In this document: in pieces, positions 8,701 through 14,140 of the stretch
Numbering within the stretch: position 1 is the stretch's first letter
Layout: the number at the start of each line of letters is the position of its first letter
Origin: Patescibacteria group bacterium
GTDB taxonomy: Bacteria > Patescibacteriota > Minisyncoccia > Minisyncoccales > JAHIOY01
NCBI GenBank assembly: GCA_018894495.1
Contig: JAHIOY010000154.1
Location: forward strand, 1 to 14,255
Direction of reading: 5' to 3'
Length of the DNA: 14,255 nucleotides
Translations under genes and position numbers: made by a program
Notes under the pieces: model-generated
Database searches by the model: none
What the model was told of the DNA's origin: nothing
Seen by the model: only the letters and a program-made list of their open reading frames with translations

Positions 8701-9359
8701 GGTTTGCCTCGGCAATACTTATTGATAAATTTTTGCTCAGTAATCGGAAACTTTACAATTACGGCCAAGTCCTTAACTGTTTTATATCCTAAAGCCACTT
8801 CATGGCTTGATAAACTCGTCCCGCATCTTGGACAATAAGGAACCACTTTATAGTCCTTGTAAAGCAAACCCCTTTTGTGTATCTCTTTTAAAATCCACCA
8901 AACCGATTCAATATACTCTCGCTCATAAGTAATGTATGGATTTTTCATGTCCAGCCAAAAAGCAATTCTCTCGGTCAGTTTTTCCCAGTCCTTTTTGTAT
9001 TCCCAGACCGAATGGCGGCATTTTTGGTTGAATTTTGCGAGCCCGTATTTTTCAATTTCTTTTTTTGCTTTTAATCCTAATTTTTTCTCAATTTCCAATT
9101 CAACCGGCAGTCCATGAGTATCCCAACCCCCTTTCCTTAAAACCCGAAAACCCCGCATTGTTTTATATCTCGGAATTATATCTTTAAAAACACGGCTTAA
9201 CACATGGTGAATTCCCGGCCTGCCATTGGCCGTAGGCGGCCCCTCGTAAAAGATAAAGTCCTTGGCTCTTTTTCTCTGCTCAACCGATTTCTCAAAAATT
9301 TGATTTTTCCGCCAAAATTTTAAAATCTTTTTTTCTATCTTTGGGAAATTGATATCCAT
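5739..9359 (-). CDS. ileS: Isoleucyl-tRNA synthetase (type 2) with an inserted histidine phosphatase domain
   Basis: This class I enzyme charges tRNA-Ile with isoleucine. It shows the HIGH-equivalent GIHH at 49-52 inside PPTANGRPGIHH, WDTHGLPVE near 79-87 (the Thr marks the eukaryote-like type 2 group, often mupirocin-insensitive), a CP1 editing domain around 200-390, KMSKS at 839-843, an anticodon-binding helical domain and a DUF5915-like C-terminus. At 1206 residues it is longer than usual. About 190 residues (roughly 525-715) form a histidine phosphatase domain with RHG at 534-536 and a second His at 674. Four in-frame repeat tracts add further loops. Editing motifs deviate: LPTTMA where most IleRS have Asn, and GAGIVTINGAFG where GTGIVHIAPAFG is usual. 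A YbaK-like deacylase lies upstream. The ATG at 9357-9359 has no Shine-Dalgarno and is preceded by a diverged copy of itself. Confidence 0.95.
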   Translation of the reverse strand: MDINFPKIEKKILKFWRKNQIFEKSVEQRKRAKDFIFYEGPPTANGRPGIHHVLSRVFKDIIPRYKTMRGFRVLRKGGWDTHGLPVELEIEKKLGLKAKKEIEKYGLAKFNQKCRHSVWEYKKDWEKLTERIAFWLDMKNPYITYEREYIESVWWILKEIHKRGLLYKDYKVVPYCPRCGTSLSSHEVALGYKTVKDLAVIVKFPITEQKFINKYCRGKPTSFLAWTTTAWSLPTTMALAIGADYNYVVVRINGEQIICVKERLGYIMSHLPGVKYEIINEFKGKEMEHISYEHPFGEFYQEHEKVRDNPNVYKTHITDYVSIEEGAGIVTINGAFGEIDMEASKKIGLPVLVNVKTDGTFAEEMGEFAGMQVKPREDREKTDVELIKYLDRKAVLFAKEKYEHSYPFCWRCNSPLLYYAKKSWFIKMTKVKDELIKNNQKINWAPKYIKEGRFGEWLREVRDWTLSRERYWGTPLPVWQCPTGRNPKSKIQNPKQIQNKSKIQNSGCGNTTVIGSKEDLLSQKFSNNNYFLFRHGHSLRQVTNLTNCWPEKPLFPLTDKGKKEVLRQAKKLAKSRVNLIFSSDLLRARQTAEIISKETGAKIIFDKRLRELNVGIFNGKEPKLFWDYISKQKNPCLARVPKGESLAAVRKRMYNFLEKIDKEYEIKNILIVSHEFPLTVLEKTLEGLSLEEILKWRKENRDKLIKTANWRKVEFKKLPLNQKGELDFHRPYIDEVKFFCQKCGEIMERVPEVIDCWFDSGSMPFAQAHWPFSKNSKFKIQNSKFNPPILFPADYICEGVDQTRGWFYTLLAISTLLGFGPAYKNVISLGHVLDEKGEKMSKSRGNTVDSSYIIEKYGADASRWYFYTINQPGDSKLFSEKDIQGTLRKFILTLWNCYSFFETYKENSTPPFLKKGRGKSQNILDKWIISKMNDLIKDVTKNLDKYDVTGTARQIENFVISDLSLWYIRRSRKRFQRPGTKKEIKEASQTLNYALLNLSKLTAPFIPFLSEEIYQKIAGNVKPRQSVHLEDWPKVNEKLIDKKLEEKMERIREIVTQALAERAKAGIKVRQPLNELRITNYELRKERELLGLIKEEVNVKEIAFGKTLKLDTRITPELKEEGIIREVSRHIQEMRKKMGLKPKDKILVFYFGSQNLNEILTKNEKVIVEEGKIKDFQIRAEDKKVFTLEKEFEIDRQKLWLGIKRV
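6106..6138. repeat. Heptamer tandem repeat (TAATTCG x4) in ileS
   Basis: Four perfect TAATTCG units run at 6111-6138, preceded by a partial unit. On the coding strand they encode NELRITNYELRK near residue 1075-1085 in the C-terminal region. Three 7-nt units make 21 nt or seven codons, so the peptide is heptad-periodic. Confidence 0.9.
6607..6634. repeat. Perfect 13-bp palindrome inside ileS
   Basis: CCCCGCCCTTTCT and its exact reverse complement are separated by TC. The element is strongly GC-rich within an AT-rich gene and encodes TPPFLKKGRG at about residues 908-918, between the catalytic core and the anticodon-binding domain. Peptides of the PPFLKKG type are a familiar translation of a dispersed bacterial palindromic repeat (established pattern, from memory). 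The stem would be very stable in the mRNA. Confidence 0.9.
7005..7040. repeat. Heptamer tandem repeat (TTTTGAA x4) in ileS
   Basis: Four TTTTGAA units at 7008-7035 with partial flanks. The coding strand reads SKFKIQNSKFN at about residues 774-785, in a loop just before LFPADYICEGVDQTRGW of the catalytic core. Confidence 0.9.
7215..7787 (-). other. Histidine phosphatase (phosphoglycerate mutase-like) domain embedded in IleRS
   Basis: Residues about 525-715 of the ileS product carry the full set of histidine phosphatase superfamily marks in order. These are FLFRHGHS with nucleophile candidate H535, LTDKGKKEVLRQA, IFSSDLLRARQTAEII, LRELNVGIFNGK, ESLAAVRKRM, and ILIVSHEFP with the second catalytic His at 674. 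The family moves phosphate through a phospho-His intermediate on small molecules or proteins. The flanking IleRS sequence (CGNTTVIGSKEDL before, DFHRPYIDEV after) rejoins as in an ordinary type 2 enzyme, so the domain is a clean loop insertion. All key residues are present, so catalytic activity is plausible. The substrate is unknown. Confidence 0.9.
7844..7906. repeat. Heptamer tandem repeat (TTTTGGA) in the ileS zinc-knuckle loop
   Basis: TTTTGGA units run through this tract, with two TTTG interruptions that convert some periods to 11 nt. The coding strand gives NPKSKIQNPKQIQNKSKIQN. It lies between the Cys of LPVWQC and the CG of SGCGNTTVIG, where type 2 IleRS normally has a short CxxCG-like knuckle. 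It is about 20 residues N-terminal to the phosphatase domain. Confidence 0.9.
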
Positions 9360-9442
9360 AATAAATCAGTTAATATTTTCTTTCTTGCCCCGTAGCGAAC
9401 TTGTTCTGCTTCGGGATCTAATTTCGGAAAATTTATCTCCAT
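9335..9442 (-). other. Overlapping upstream ORF with a diverged copy of the ileS start
   Basis: A 35-codon ORF starts with ATG at 9440-9442 and ends at TAG (9335-9337), 25 nt inside ileS in another frame. Its first residues, MEINFPKLD, closely resemble the IleRS start MDINFPKIE. The two DNA segments differ mostly at third codon positions. The remainder (PEAEQVRYGA...) encodes the palindromic element at 9388-9415. It could be a relic of the original ileS start split by a repeat insertion, or a translated leader peptide. There is no Shine-Dalgarno. It is not listed as a protein gene. Confidence 0.45.
9388..9415. repeat. GC-rich imperfect palindrome upstream of ileS
   Basis: CCCCGTAGCGAAC and GTTCTGCTTCGGG form an imperfect stem (CCCG/CGGG, GC/GC and GAA/TTC blocks with small internal loops) in an otherwise AT-rich 100-nt gap between the deacylase gene and ileS. 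No U tract follows on the minus strand. It may be a dispersed repeat or an mRNA leader structure. Confidence 0.55.
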
Positions 9443-9460
9443 AAATATATGTATAGAATA

Positions 9461-10000
9461 TCATTTTAACTTATTTTTCGCAAAGCTCCCCTTAACCGCT
9501 TTTTCAATCTTTTCCAATTGGCTTCCGGCCAATTTAATTGACTCTTCAAATCCGCCGACGTTAATCACCAATTTCTTCGCTTTTAATAATGATTTATCAA
9601 TAAATGCTACAAATTTAAACATGCTTCCAAATGGCGGCACTGCTCCCCCGGCTTTGGTTTTGAAAATATTTTTCTTAATCCATTTTTCTTCGGCAAAGCC
9701 GATTTCCTTTATCGTTTTAAAAACCTTGCCTTCGGCTTTAGCCGCTTTTTTAGCCCAGTCATTGAATAATTTCTTAAATTTTTCTTTGTCAAAATTCTTA
9801 TCCGCCGGAATTGAAGCCAAAACATATTGCGCCGCTTTTCCCGAGCCCAGTTTCAACACTAAAGTTTTCACTACTTCTTTCGGCTTGATTTTTAAGGTTT
9901 TAGCTTTATCCAAAGCCGTATAAACAGTCCTATGTTTCACAATTTCATATTTCGCCTTAGCGTCTTTCAATAATTTTTCCAAGCTTTTTAAAATTGGCAT
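9461..10000 (-). CDS. YbaK/ProX-type aminoacyl-tRNA deacylase
   Basis: Proteins of this fold hydrolyse mischarged aminoacyl-tRNAs in trans (YbaK: Cys-tRNA-Pro; ProXp-ala: Ala-tRNA-Pro). The 179-residue length fits stand-alone members. Visible signatures are TALDKAKTLKIKPKEVVKTLVLKL (residues 28-51, written here as the region), containing the conserved catalytic-site lysine candidate K45, and GGAVPPFG (118-125), the glycine-rich substrate-pocket loop. The C-terminus is very lysine-rich. It lies 101 nt upstream of ileS on the same strand, which invites a link with tRNA quality control, though the substrate cannot be deduced. The gap contains a palindrome, so co-transcription with ileS is uncertain. 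The ATG at 9998-10000 follows an A-rich leader without Shine-Dalgarno. Confidence 0.88.
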   Translation of the reverse strand: MPILKSLEKLLKDAKAKYEIVKHRTVYTALDKAKTLKIKPKEVVKTLVLKLGSGKAAQYVLASIPADKNFDKEKFKKLFNDWAKKAAKAEGKVFKTIKEIGFAEEKWIKKNIFKTKAGGAVPPFGSMFKFVAFIDKSLLKAKKLVINVGGFEESIKLAGSQLEKIEKAVKGSFAKNKLK

Positions 10001-10034
10001 AATTTTTTTTGCTTTCTATTTTTAAAATTGATTT

Positions 10035-10076
10035 GTTGAGGTCTAACCTCAACCGACCTCACCCCAACCGACCTCA
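10035..10076. repeat. Intergenic hairpin repeat, copy 2, with an extra half-unit
   Basis: Positions 10035-10061 repeat the element at 999-1025 with one mismatch in the loop. A further CCAACCGACCTCA follows at 10064-10076, repeating the 3' half. It lies between the ATPase gene and the deacylase gene, again just downstream of a gene on the minus strand. It can form alternative stems. A separate 7-bp hairpin (10084-10104) lies next to it. Confidence 0.75.
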
Positions 10077-10149
10077 CTTTTTTGCCATTGACGCCCCCAA
10101 TGGCTTGGGTTTTGTTTGGTTTTCCATAGGTTTTGTTTAATGATTAAAT

Positions 10150-11457
10150 TTATTGCCGATTTAAAATTGTAAAAATTTTAGCTGTCAAAAATACAGGCAA
10201 GAAATATATCTCGCATTTATTGTATTTCGAAACGGCATAGAAATCTTTGGTTAAAACAAAAGCCTGCTTTGGCGAATAAATATTGATAAACGCTTTTAAT
10301 CCGGAAGGAATAGTGGACTTTGAAAATGATTTATATTTCACTTCAACGGGGATAATCTTGTTCGCTTCGCCTAAAATTATAAAATCAACTTCAACCCTGT
10401 GCGGCGTTCTCCAAAAACGAAGTTCGTCGGTAATTTTTTTGCCTTTTAATAATTCCAAAAATACAAAATTTTCCATCAAGGAGCCGGCATCTTGCCGCAT
10501 TGTTAAGGAATTAAAATTCTTGACAGCAAAATTCCGCAGTCCCGTGTCTATAAAATATATTTTGGGCATTTTTACAACTTCCTTTTGTTTATTGGTGTAA
10601 AAGGGAAGCAGTTGTTTAATAATAAATGTGTTGTCTAAAACAAAAAGGTATTTTGCTAAAACATATCGGGAAACGTCGGCGATTTTGGCAATTTCATTTT
10701 GATTAAACAAATTTCCAATTTGAACGGAAAGTAAAGAAACCAGCTTATTTACGGAAACAGCGTCTTCGGCATTTAAAAAGCCAATAACGTCTTTATTTAG
10801 ATACGACTGATAAATCTCGGCTAATTCTTGGCGCTTTTCCTCATAGCTGTTTGACAAAACCACTTTAGGGTACGCTCCCCAAACAGCGCACTCTTCCGAG
10901 CTGGAAATAAATTTCTGCTTAATCGCGCTTGGATCAATGTCTTTTTTTAGGATTCTTTTAAATATTTCATAATCGTCAAATTCGGTAAAGCTTAAATATT
11001 CTTCAAAGCTTAATGGAAAAACGGTAAAAACCCTTTTTCTGCCAACCATTGATTCTTCCCTTAATTTTTTATATATATCCAAAGATGAGGATCCAGTGGC
11101 GATTATTTTCAAAAATGGATAATGGTCGTGGATTATTTTCAGTGTTTTTGTCGGAGCAGGCATTTTTTGAAATTCATCCAGTAAAATAAAATTCATTTTA
11201 TCTTTCTCAACGCCTTGCGCGGATAAAAAGTTTAGAATCATTTTATAATCCAAAAAATTATCCAAAATGTCCGGTTTTTCCAAATCAAAATAGAGTATCT
11301 TATTTTCTGAATAGCGCTTTTTAATGTATTCGGTAAGCAATTTCAAAATGTATGTTTTTCCCGATTGCCTTGCTCCGATTAAAATTAACACTAAGTCGTT
11401 ATCAATCTGTTTGATAATATCAGATGTAATTGCCCTATCTTTTAAATCTATATTCAT
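10150..11457 (-). CDS. AAA ATPase with DUF4143-type C-terminal domain
   Basis: The 435-residue protein has a P-loop ATPase domain with Walker A GARQSGKT (28-35), Walker B ILLDE (91-95) and a sensor-like ATGSSS (120-125). A winged-helix-like segment follows (NEIAKIADVSRYVLAKYL, 254-271). The C-terminal DUF4143 region contains an apparent PD-(D/E)xK nuclease-like core: E329 in SLMENFVF, D358 in EVDFII, and PVEVK at 370-374. The family is widespread in bacteria and archaea, spreads horizontally, and has no settled function. It is monocistronic here: it has its own promoter (11490-11518) and a 149-nt gap to the next gene. A role in defence or nucleic-acid processing is suggested only by the nuclease-like core and the neighbouring toxin-antitoxin and restriction genes. 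Confidence 0.9.
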   Translation of the reverse strand: MNIDLKDRAITSDIIKQIDNDLVLILIGARQSGKTYILKLLTEYIKKRYSENKILYFDLEKPDILDNFLDYKMILNFLSAQGVEKDKMNFILLDEFQKMPAPTKTLKIIHDHYPFLKIIATGSSSLDIYKKLREESMVGRKRVFTVFPLSFEEYLSFTEFDDYEIFKRILKKDIDPSAIKQKFISSSEECAVWGAYPKVVLSNSYEEKRQELAEIYQSYLNKDVIGFLNAEDAVSVNKLVSLLSVQIGNLFNQNEIAKIADVSRYVLAKYLFVLDNTFIIKQLLPFYTNKQKEVVKMPKIYFIDTGLRNFAVKNFNSLTMRQDAGSLMENFVFLELLKGKKITDELRFWRTPHRVEVDFIILGEANKIIPVEVKYKSFSKSTIPSGLKAFINIYSPKQAFVLTKDFYAVSKYNKCEIYFLPVFLTAKIFTILNRQ

Positions 11458-11489
11458 AATTTTAAAATAGTTTTAAATATTATGACTAT

Positions 11490-11518
11490 ATTTTACAAAA
11501 TAATTTTAATATTGTCAA
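11490..11518 (-). promoter_or_regulatory. Sigma-70-type promoter of the DUF4143 ATPase
   Basis: On the minus strand a perfect -35 TTGACA (11513-11518) is followed by a 17-nt spacer and a -10 TAAAAT (11490-11495). Transcription would start near 11483, giving a leader of about 26 A/T-rich nt before the ATG at 11457. Confidence 0.7.
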
Positions 11519-11539
11519 GTTCATTGTTTTCTGGGTCTT

Positions 11540-11938
11540 TTAGTTTTCTGTAAATCTAAAACTAAAAAGAATATCGTCTATAACATTTAATTCTGAAATA
11601 CCAATATTTTGAACGTCTGTACATTCTCCGCCAGCCAAAAAAGAAAACCTATATAATTTATTTTTAAGAAGGGATGTTATAAGTCCCAATCCACGGCTGG
11701 GGCAAATCTCCGGAAATACAACTATTAGAGAAAACTATTTTGTTTTTGTTATTTGATAAAGCCGCCTCTTCAAAACAATCACCGGTATATTTGGCATTGG
11801 TTGTTGAATCGGCTTAGGTCTCGTTACCAAATACCCCGCCACGCCCAGCGCCGCGCCGACGCTGACCAACACTAAAACCGCCAAGATTATTTTTACTAAA
11901 AACTTTTGCGATATTTTTTGCTGAAATATAGTTTTTTG
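11540..11938 (-). pseudogene. Decayed gene for a single-pass membrane protein with an in-frame TAG
   Basis: This stretch has no intact gene but one frame is clearly protein-like. It begins just after a TAA with no usable ATG and reads KISQKFLVKIILAVLVLVS, a basic lead then a hydrophobic helix, followed by GYLVTRPKPIQQ and a stop TAG at 11735-11737. The same frame then continues for 65 codons (FPEICPSRGLGLITSLL, later FLAGGECTDVQNIGISEL) to TAA at 11540. A gene without a start codon and with an in-frame stop is best read as a remnant of a membrane-anchored or secreted protein. A TTG at 11882-11884 could start a 49-residue peptide. The family is not recognised. The membrane segment is locally GC-rich, unlike its surroundings. 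Confidence 0.45.
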
Positions 11939-11955
11939 TTAAAATTTAAATTGCG

Positions 11956-12390
11956 TTAATATAAAATTTCGTTCGGCTCCTTTCTTGTTACTTCGCCGAT
12001 TTTATCAAAATCCTTATCATAGGAAATAATAATGGATTTCTTGTCGTGAATTAAATGATGAGAAGCGATTAGGGCATCAATAAATTTAATAGAAAAATTG
12101 TCATAAAGCGAAATTGCCGAATAAAAATTATACTTATCAACAATCTTTAATCCTTTTAAACTTAGAATGCTTTTTAACGCAACTGTGATTTCGCTTTTCG
12201 GAAAATTATAAAACCCTCCCAGAACCCAGTTTGCCTCCGCTAAAATTAAACTTGCGGTAAATGCCCGGATTTTTCCTTCTTTTATCGCTTTTAAAATTTG
12301 GAAGCACTCCTTGAAAGTTTTTTTATCTTCTTCCACCAGAACTCTTAAAAATATATTGGTATCAATAAAGTAAAGATTAGATTCTTTCAT
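11956..12390 (-). CDS. vapC: PIN-domain toxin (VapC-like)
   Basis: PIN-domain toxins are Mg-dependent ribonucleases that cut tRNA or other RNA and stop translation. Starting from the ATG at 12388-12390 (144 residues), the acidic active-site set is visible: D10 in YFIDTNIFLR, E52 in LAEANWV, D105 in FIDALIA, and D125/D127 in SYDKDFDKI. The order and spacing match the family. A TTG four codons upstream (12402) is possible but less likely. The coding region overlaps the end of the upstream antitoxin by 14 nt, the usual antitoxin-first arrangement that couples translation. The symbol is by family and arrangement, not by close identity. Confidence 0.88.
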   Translation of the reverse strand: MKESNLYFIDTNIFLRVLVEEDKKTFKECFQILKAIKEGKIRAFTASLILAEANWVLGGFYNFPKSEITVALKSILSLKGLKIVDKYNFYSAISLYDNFSIKFIDALIASHHLIHDKKSIIISYDKDFDKIGEVTRKEPNEILY

Positions 12391-12610
12391 ATTTCTTTTC
12401 AAATATCTTTCTTAATTTTAAAGCAGACTGTCTTTTTTGGGGCTTAAATTTTCCGGCCAGAGCTAAAATATCGGGGGCAGGACTGATTTTTACCTTTTTA
12501 TCATCTAACTCTAAAATAACTCTTGAATAGGGTTTTAATTTTAAGATTCCCCTGAAATACTTAGGAATGGTAATTTGTCCTTTTTTAGTAATTGTTGTTT
12601 GGTAAGACAT
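12377..12610 (-). CDS. vapB: AbrB/MazE-type antitoxin (VapB-like)
   Basis: The 77-residue protein opens with the swapped-hairpin AbrB/SpoVT DNA-binding signature, MSYQTTITKKGQITIPKYFR, with GQITIP at 11-16. It is followed by the VILELDDKKVKISP strands (31-44) and a basic C-terminal tail that would wrap around the toxin. These antitoxins neutralise the PIN partner and repress their own promoter. It precedes and overlaps the toxin gene, has a good promoter (12649-12676), and there is a palindrome between promoter and start. The ATG at 12608-12610 has no Shine-Dalgarno. Confidence 0.88.
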   Translation of the reverse strand: MSYQTTITKKGQITIPKYFRGILKLKPYSRVILELDDKKVKISPAPDILALAGKFKPQKRQSALKLRKIFEKKYERI

Positions 12611-12616
12611 ATTATT

Positions 12617-12629
12617 TAAGTATTACTTA
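12617..12629. promoter_or_regulatory. Candidate VapB operator palindrome
   Basis: TAAGTA-T-TACTTA is a perfect 6-bp inverted repeat in the vapBC leader, between the predicted -10 and the vapB start. A dimeric AbrB-fold antitoxin would be expected to bind such a site and repress its own operon. Binding is inferred. Confidence 0.5.
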
Positions 12630-12648
12630 TATTTAAATTCCTACTTTT

Positions 12649-12676
12649 ATTTTAACACTTACAAAATTAATGTCAA
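12649..12676 (-). promoter_or_regulatory. Sigma-70-type promoter of vapBC
   Basis: On the minus strand a -35 TTGACA (12671-12676), a 16-nt spacer and a -10 TAAAAT (12649-12654) precede vapB. The implied transcript starts about 30 nt before the ATG. Both hexamers equal those of the ATPase promoter. Confidence 0.68.
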
Positions 12677-12718
12677 CCCCGTCAGAGGTCTGCAATGACT
12701 CAGGGCTTGTATTGTAGG

Positions 12719-12740
12719 TTTTGTTATGTTTTTAACAAAA
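12719..12740. terminator. AT-rich hairpin after the small membrane ORF (weak terminator candidate)
   Basis: TTTTGTTA and TAACAAAA form a perfect 8-bp stem with a 6-nt loop, downstream of the 36-residue ORF and upstream of the vapBC promoter. The stem has almost no G-C pairs and no distinct U tract, so termination is uncertain. Confidence 0.25.
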
Positions 12741-12786
12741 GAGGGCTCAACTTTGTTCTGCTACTAGGGTTGATATTTTCTATTCC

Positions 12787-12897
12787 CTAGTCAATAAATC
12801 GACTGCCAAACATCATAAAAAGCATCGCGATGGCTATAACAGATGCCAGAACAAAGAATACCGCGCCCGCAATATAAAAAATTTTCTGATAGTCCAT
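12787..12897 (-). CDS. Small single-pass membrane protein (36 residues)
   Basis: An ATG at 12895-12897 opens a 36-codon frame ending in TAG (12787-12789). The peptide is MDYQKIFYIAGAVFF followed by VLASVIAIAMLFMMF and a short charged tail GSRFID. It is a single hydrophobic helix of about 23 residues with polar ends, which is unlikely to arise by chance in AT-rich noncoding DNA. It lies 68 nt downstream of the DUF559 gene and about 110 nt upstream of the vapBC promoter. No family is recognised. It could be a small stress or toxin-like membrane peptide or a lineage-specific conserved ORF. Confidence 0.5.
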   Translation of the reverse strand: MDYQKIFYIAGAVFFVLASVIAIAMLFMMFGSRFID

Positions 12898-12965
12898 AAT
12901 TTTATTTTTTACCCCGTAGTCATCTTCGCCGTACTTCAGGGCTCAATTAATTTTTCGACTTTTTG

Positions 12966-13712
12966 TTAACTTGAAACCTTAACTTCTGAAATTCCGCCCA
13001 AATTTTCGATGGTTGTTTCAATTGTTTTAAAACAATTCTTTATAGTTCTATTAATTTCTTTTCCGCTGAATCTCAAAACGCGCCAGCCGAAACTTGTTAA
13101 TTCATTATTTCGTTCTCTATCTTTAGCTAAAGCTTTTGGTAAAATATGATATTTTTCGCCGTCGCACTCCAAATCTATATCACCTTTCTTACAGAATATT
13201 CCAAAATCTAAACAATAAAACCTATTGTTAACTTTAACATAAACTTGTCTTTCTGTGGCTATTTCTCTTTTTTTCATCTCTAAATACATTTTCTCTTCTA
13301 AGGGACTGGTGTCGTATAAATCATTAATTTCTTCCGCAGTGAATAATTTCTCGCAACTTGTGGGAATATGGACTATTCTTCTCCATCTGATACTTGGAAT
13401 GGGTTTTGGCAATTCTTTAATTTCTTCTAAATGAAACTGAAAATAATCTTTATTTGCTCTTTGATGTTCTTTTTCTTCCGGAAAAAGTTCAATTCTTTTC
13501 ACAGTATCCACTTTTTTAACTTTAGCGTAAAAATTTACCTTATACCGCCTTTCCTCGCCAAAAACCGCAGGGAAATAGAAACCTAAATACTCGGTAAATA
13601 CCGCATTTTTTGGCGCCGATTCAACCGGAATGTGATACCACCTCTGTTCTTGAATTATATCCCAAAGATTTTTTCGCGGGATAATCCCCACCAATGCCGG
13701 ATGCTTGTTCAT
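12966..13712 (-). CDS. DUF559 (PD-(D/E)xK nuclease-like) protein
   Basis: From the ATG at 13710-13712 the protein has 248 residues. The C-terminal half carries the DUF559/Vsr-like endonuclease fold: PLEEKMYLEM (137-146), FYCLDFGIF with D169, IDLECDGEKYH with E182 and D184, then KDRERNNELTSFGWRVLRFSG (198-217, in part). These fit the PD-(D/E)xK active site. The N-terminal half (RWYHIPV, GFYFPAVFGEE, RWRRIVHIPT) is a conserved partner region of this protein family and may be a nucleic-acid-binding module. The start lies 1 nt after the stop of the truncated specificity subunit, so the two were one transcription unit, consistent with a restriction-linked role. A TTG four codons upstream is an alternative start. 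Nuclease activity is inferred. Confidence 0.82.
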   Translation of the reverse strand: MNKHPALVGIIPRKNLWDIIQEQRWYHIPVESAPKNAVFTEYLGFYFPAVFGEERRYKVNFYAKVKKVDTVKRIELFPEEKEHQRANKDYFQFHLEEIKELPKPIPSIRWRRIVHIPTSCEKLFTAEEINDLYDTSPLEEKMYLEMKKREIATERQVYVKVNNRFYCLDFGIFCKKGDIDLECDGEKYHILPKALAKDRERNNELTSFGWRVLRFSGKEINRTIKNCFKTIETTIENLGGISEVKVSS

Positions 13713-13713
13713 G

Positions 13714-14120
13714 TTATTTCTCAATTAGTTCCTCGACCTTAAGTTTCGCCTCTTCTATTAATTCTTTTGCTTCTTTGCGGGCTTGGTGGGATTTTTGAAC
13801 CAAGCCGGCTATTTTTCGCTGAGTGGGTTTTGGTATAATTGGAATTAAAACATTTTTGATTTGGTTCGGTTTCCAGTGAGTAATAATAGAGCCTCCGCCG
13901 TCGCGTTCTGCCTGCATCTGACCAATAATAGAATTTAAACACAACACCAGATATTCATTTTCAACTTCTTTGTTTTTTGGCTTTAACCTTAAAATTCCGC
14001 TTGATATAATTCCTTCAATTGGTTCTTTTACAACATAGGCGGTGCCGGGCGTTGCGTCTTTGGTAAGCAAAATCTCGCCGACTTTTGGCTCAAAATCTTT
14101 TTTAAGTTTTTGATACTTGG
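13714..14120 (-). pseudogene. hsdS: Type I restriction-modification specificity subunit, C-terminal fragment
   Basis: The fragment reads as the second half of an HsdS-type target-recognition domain: GEILLTKDATPGTAYVV, EGIISSGILRLKP, the central IITHWKPNQIKNVLIPII, PTQRKIAGLV, and the long coiled-coil-like helix SHQARKEAKELIEEAKLKVEEL that ends such subunits. The open frame continues upstream without ATG until it runs into the IS30-type terminal repeat, where a TAA appears near 14129-14131. The N-terminal recognition domain is therefore missing, and the gene was most likely cut by the IS. A TTG at 14068-14070 could start a 118-residue remnant. No hsdM or hsdR is in the window. The DUF559 gene follows by 1 nt. 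Confidence 0.75.
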
Positions 14121-14140
14121 GTTCAATAATTTAACGCAAC

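Noticed and set aside
9360..9460. T-box or other amino-acid riboswitch upstream of ileS
   Set aside because: The gap is only about 100 nt with one imperfect palindrome; no T-box core or antiterminator was recognisable.
10084..10104. GCCATTG-N7-CAATGGC hairpin as a terminator of the ATPase gene
   Set aside because: On the transcribed (minus) strand it is followed by A residues, not a U tract, and the loop is GC-rich; there is no support for termination.
11540..11938. Calling two separate small proteins on either side of the TAG
   Set aside because: The second part has no start codon after the TAG and both parts share one frame, so a single broken gene is the simpler reading.
13739..13942. 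67-codon ORF overlapping the hsdS fragment
   Set aside because: Shadow frame; the overlapping frame matches HsdS motifs along its whole length.
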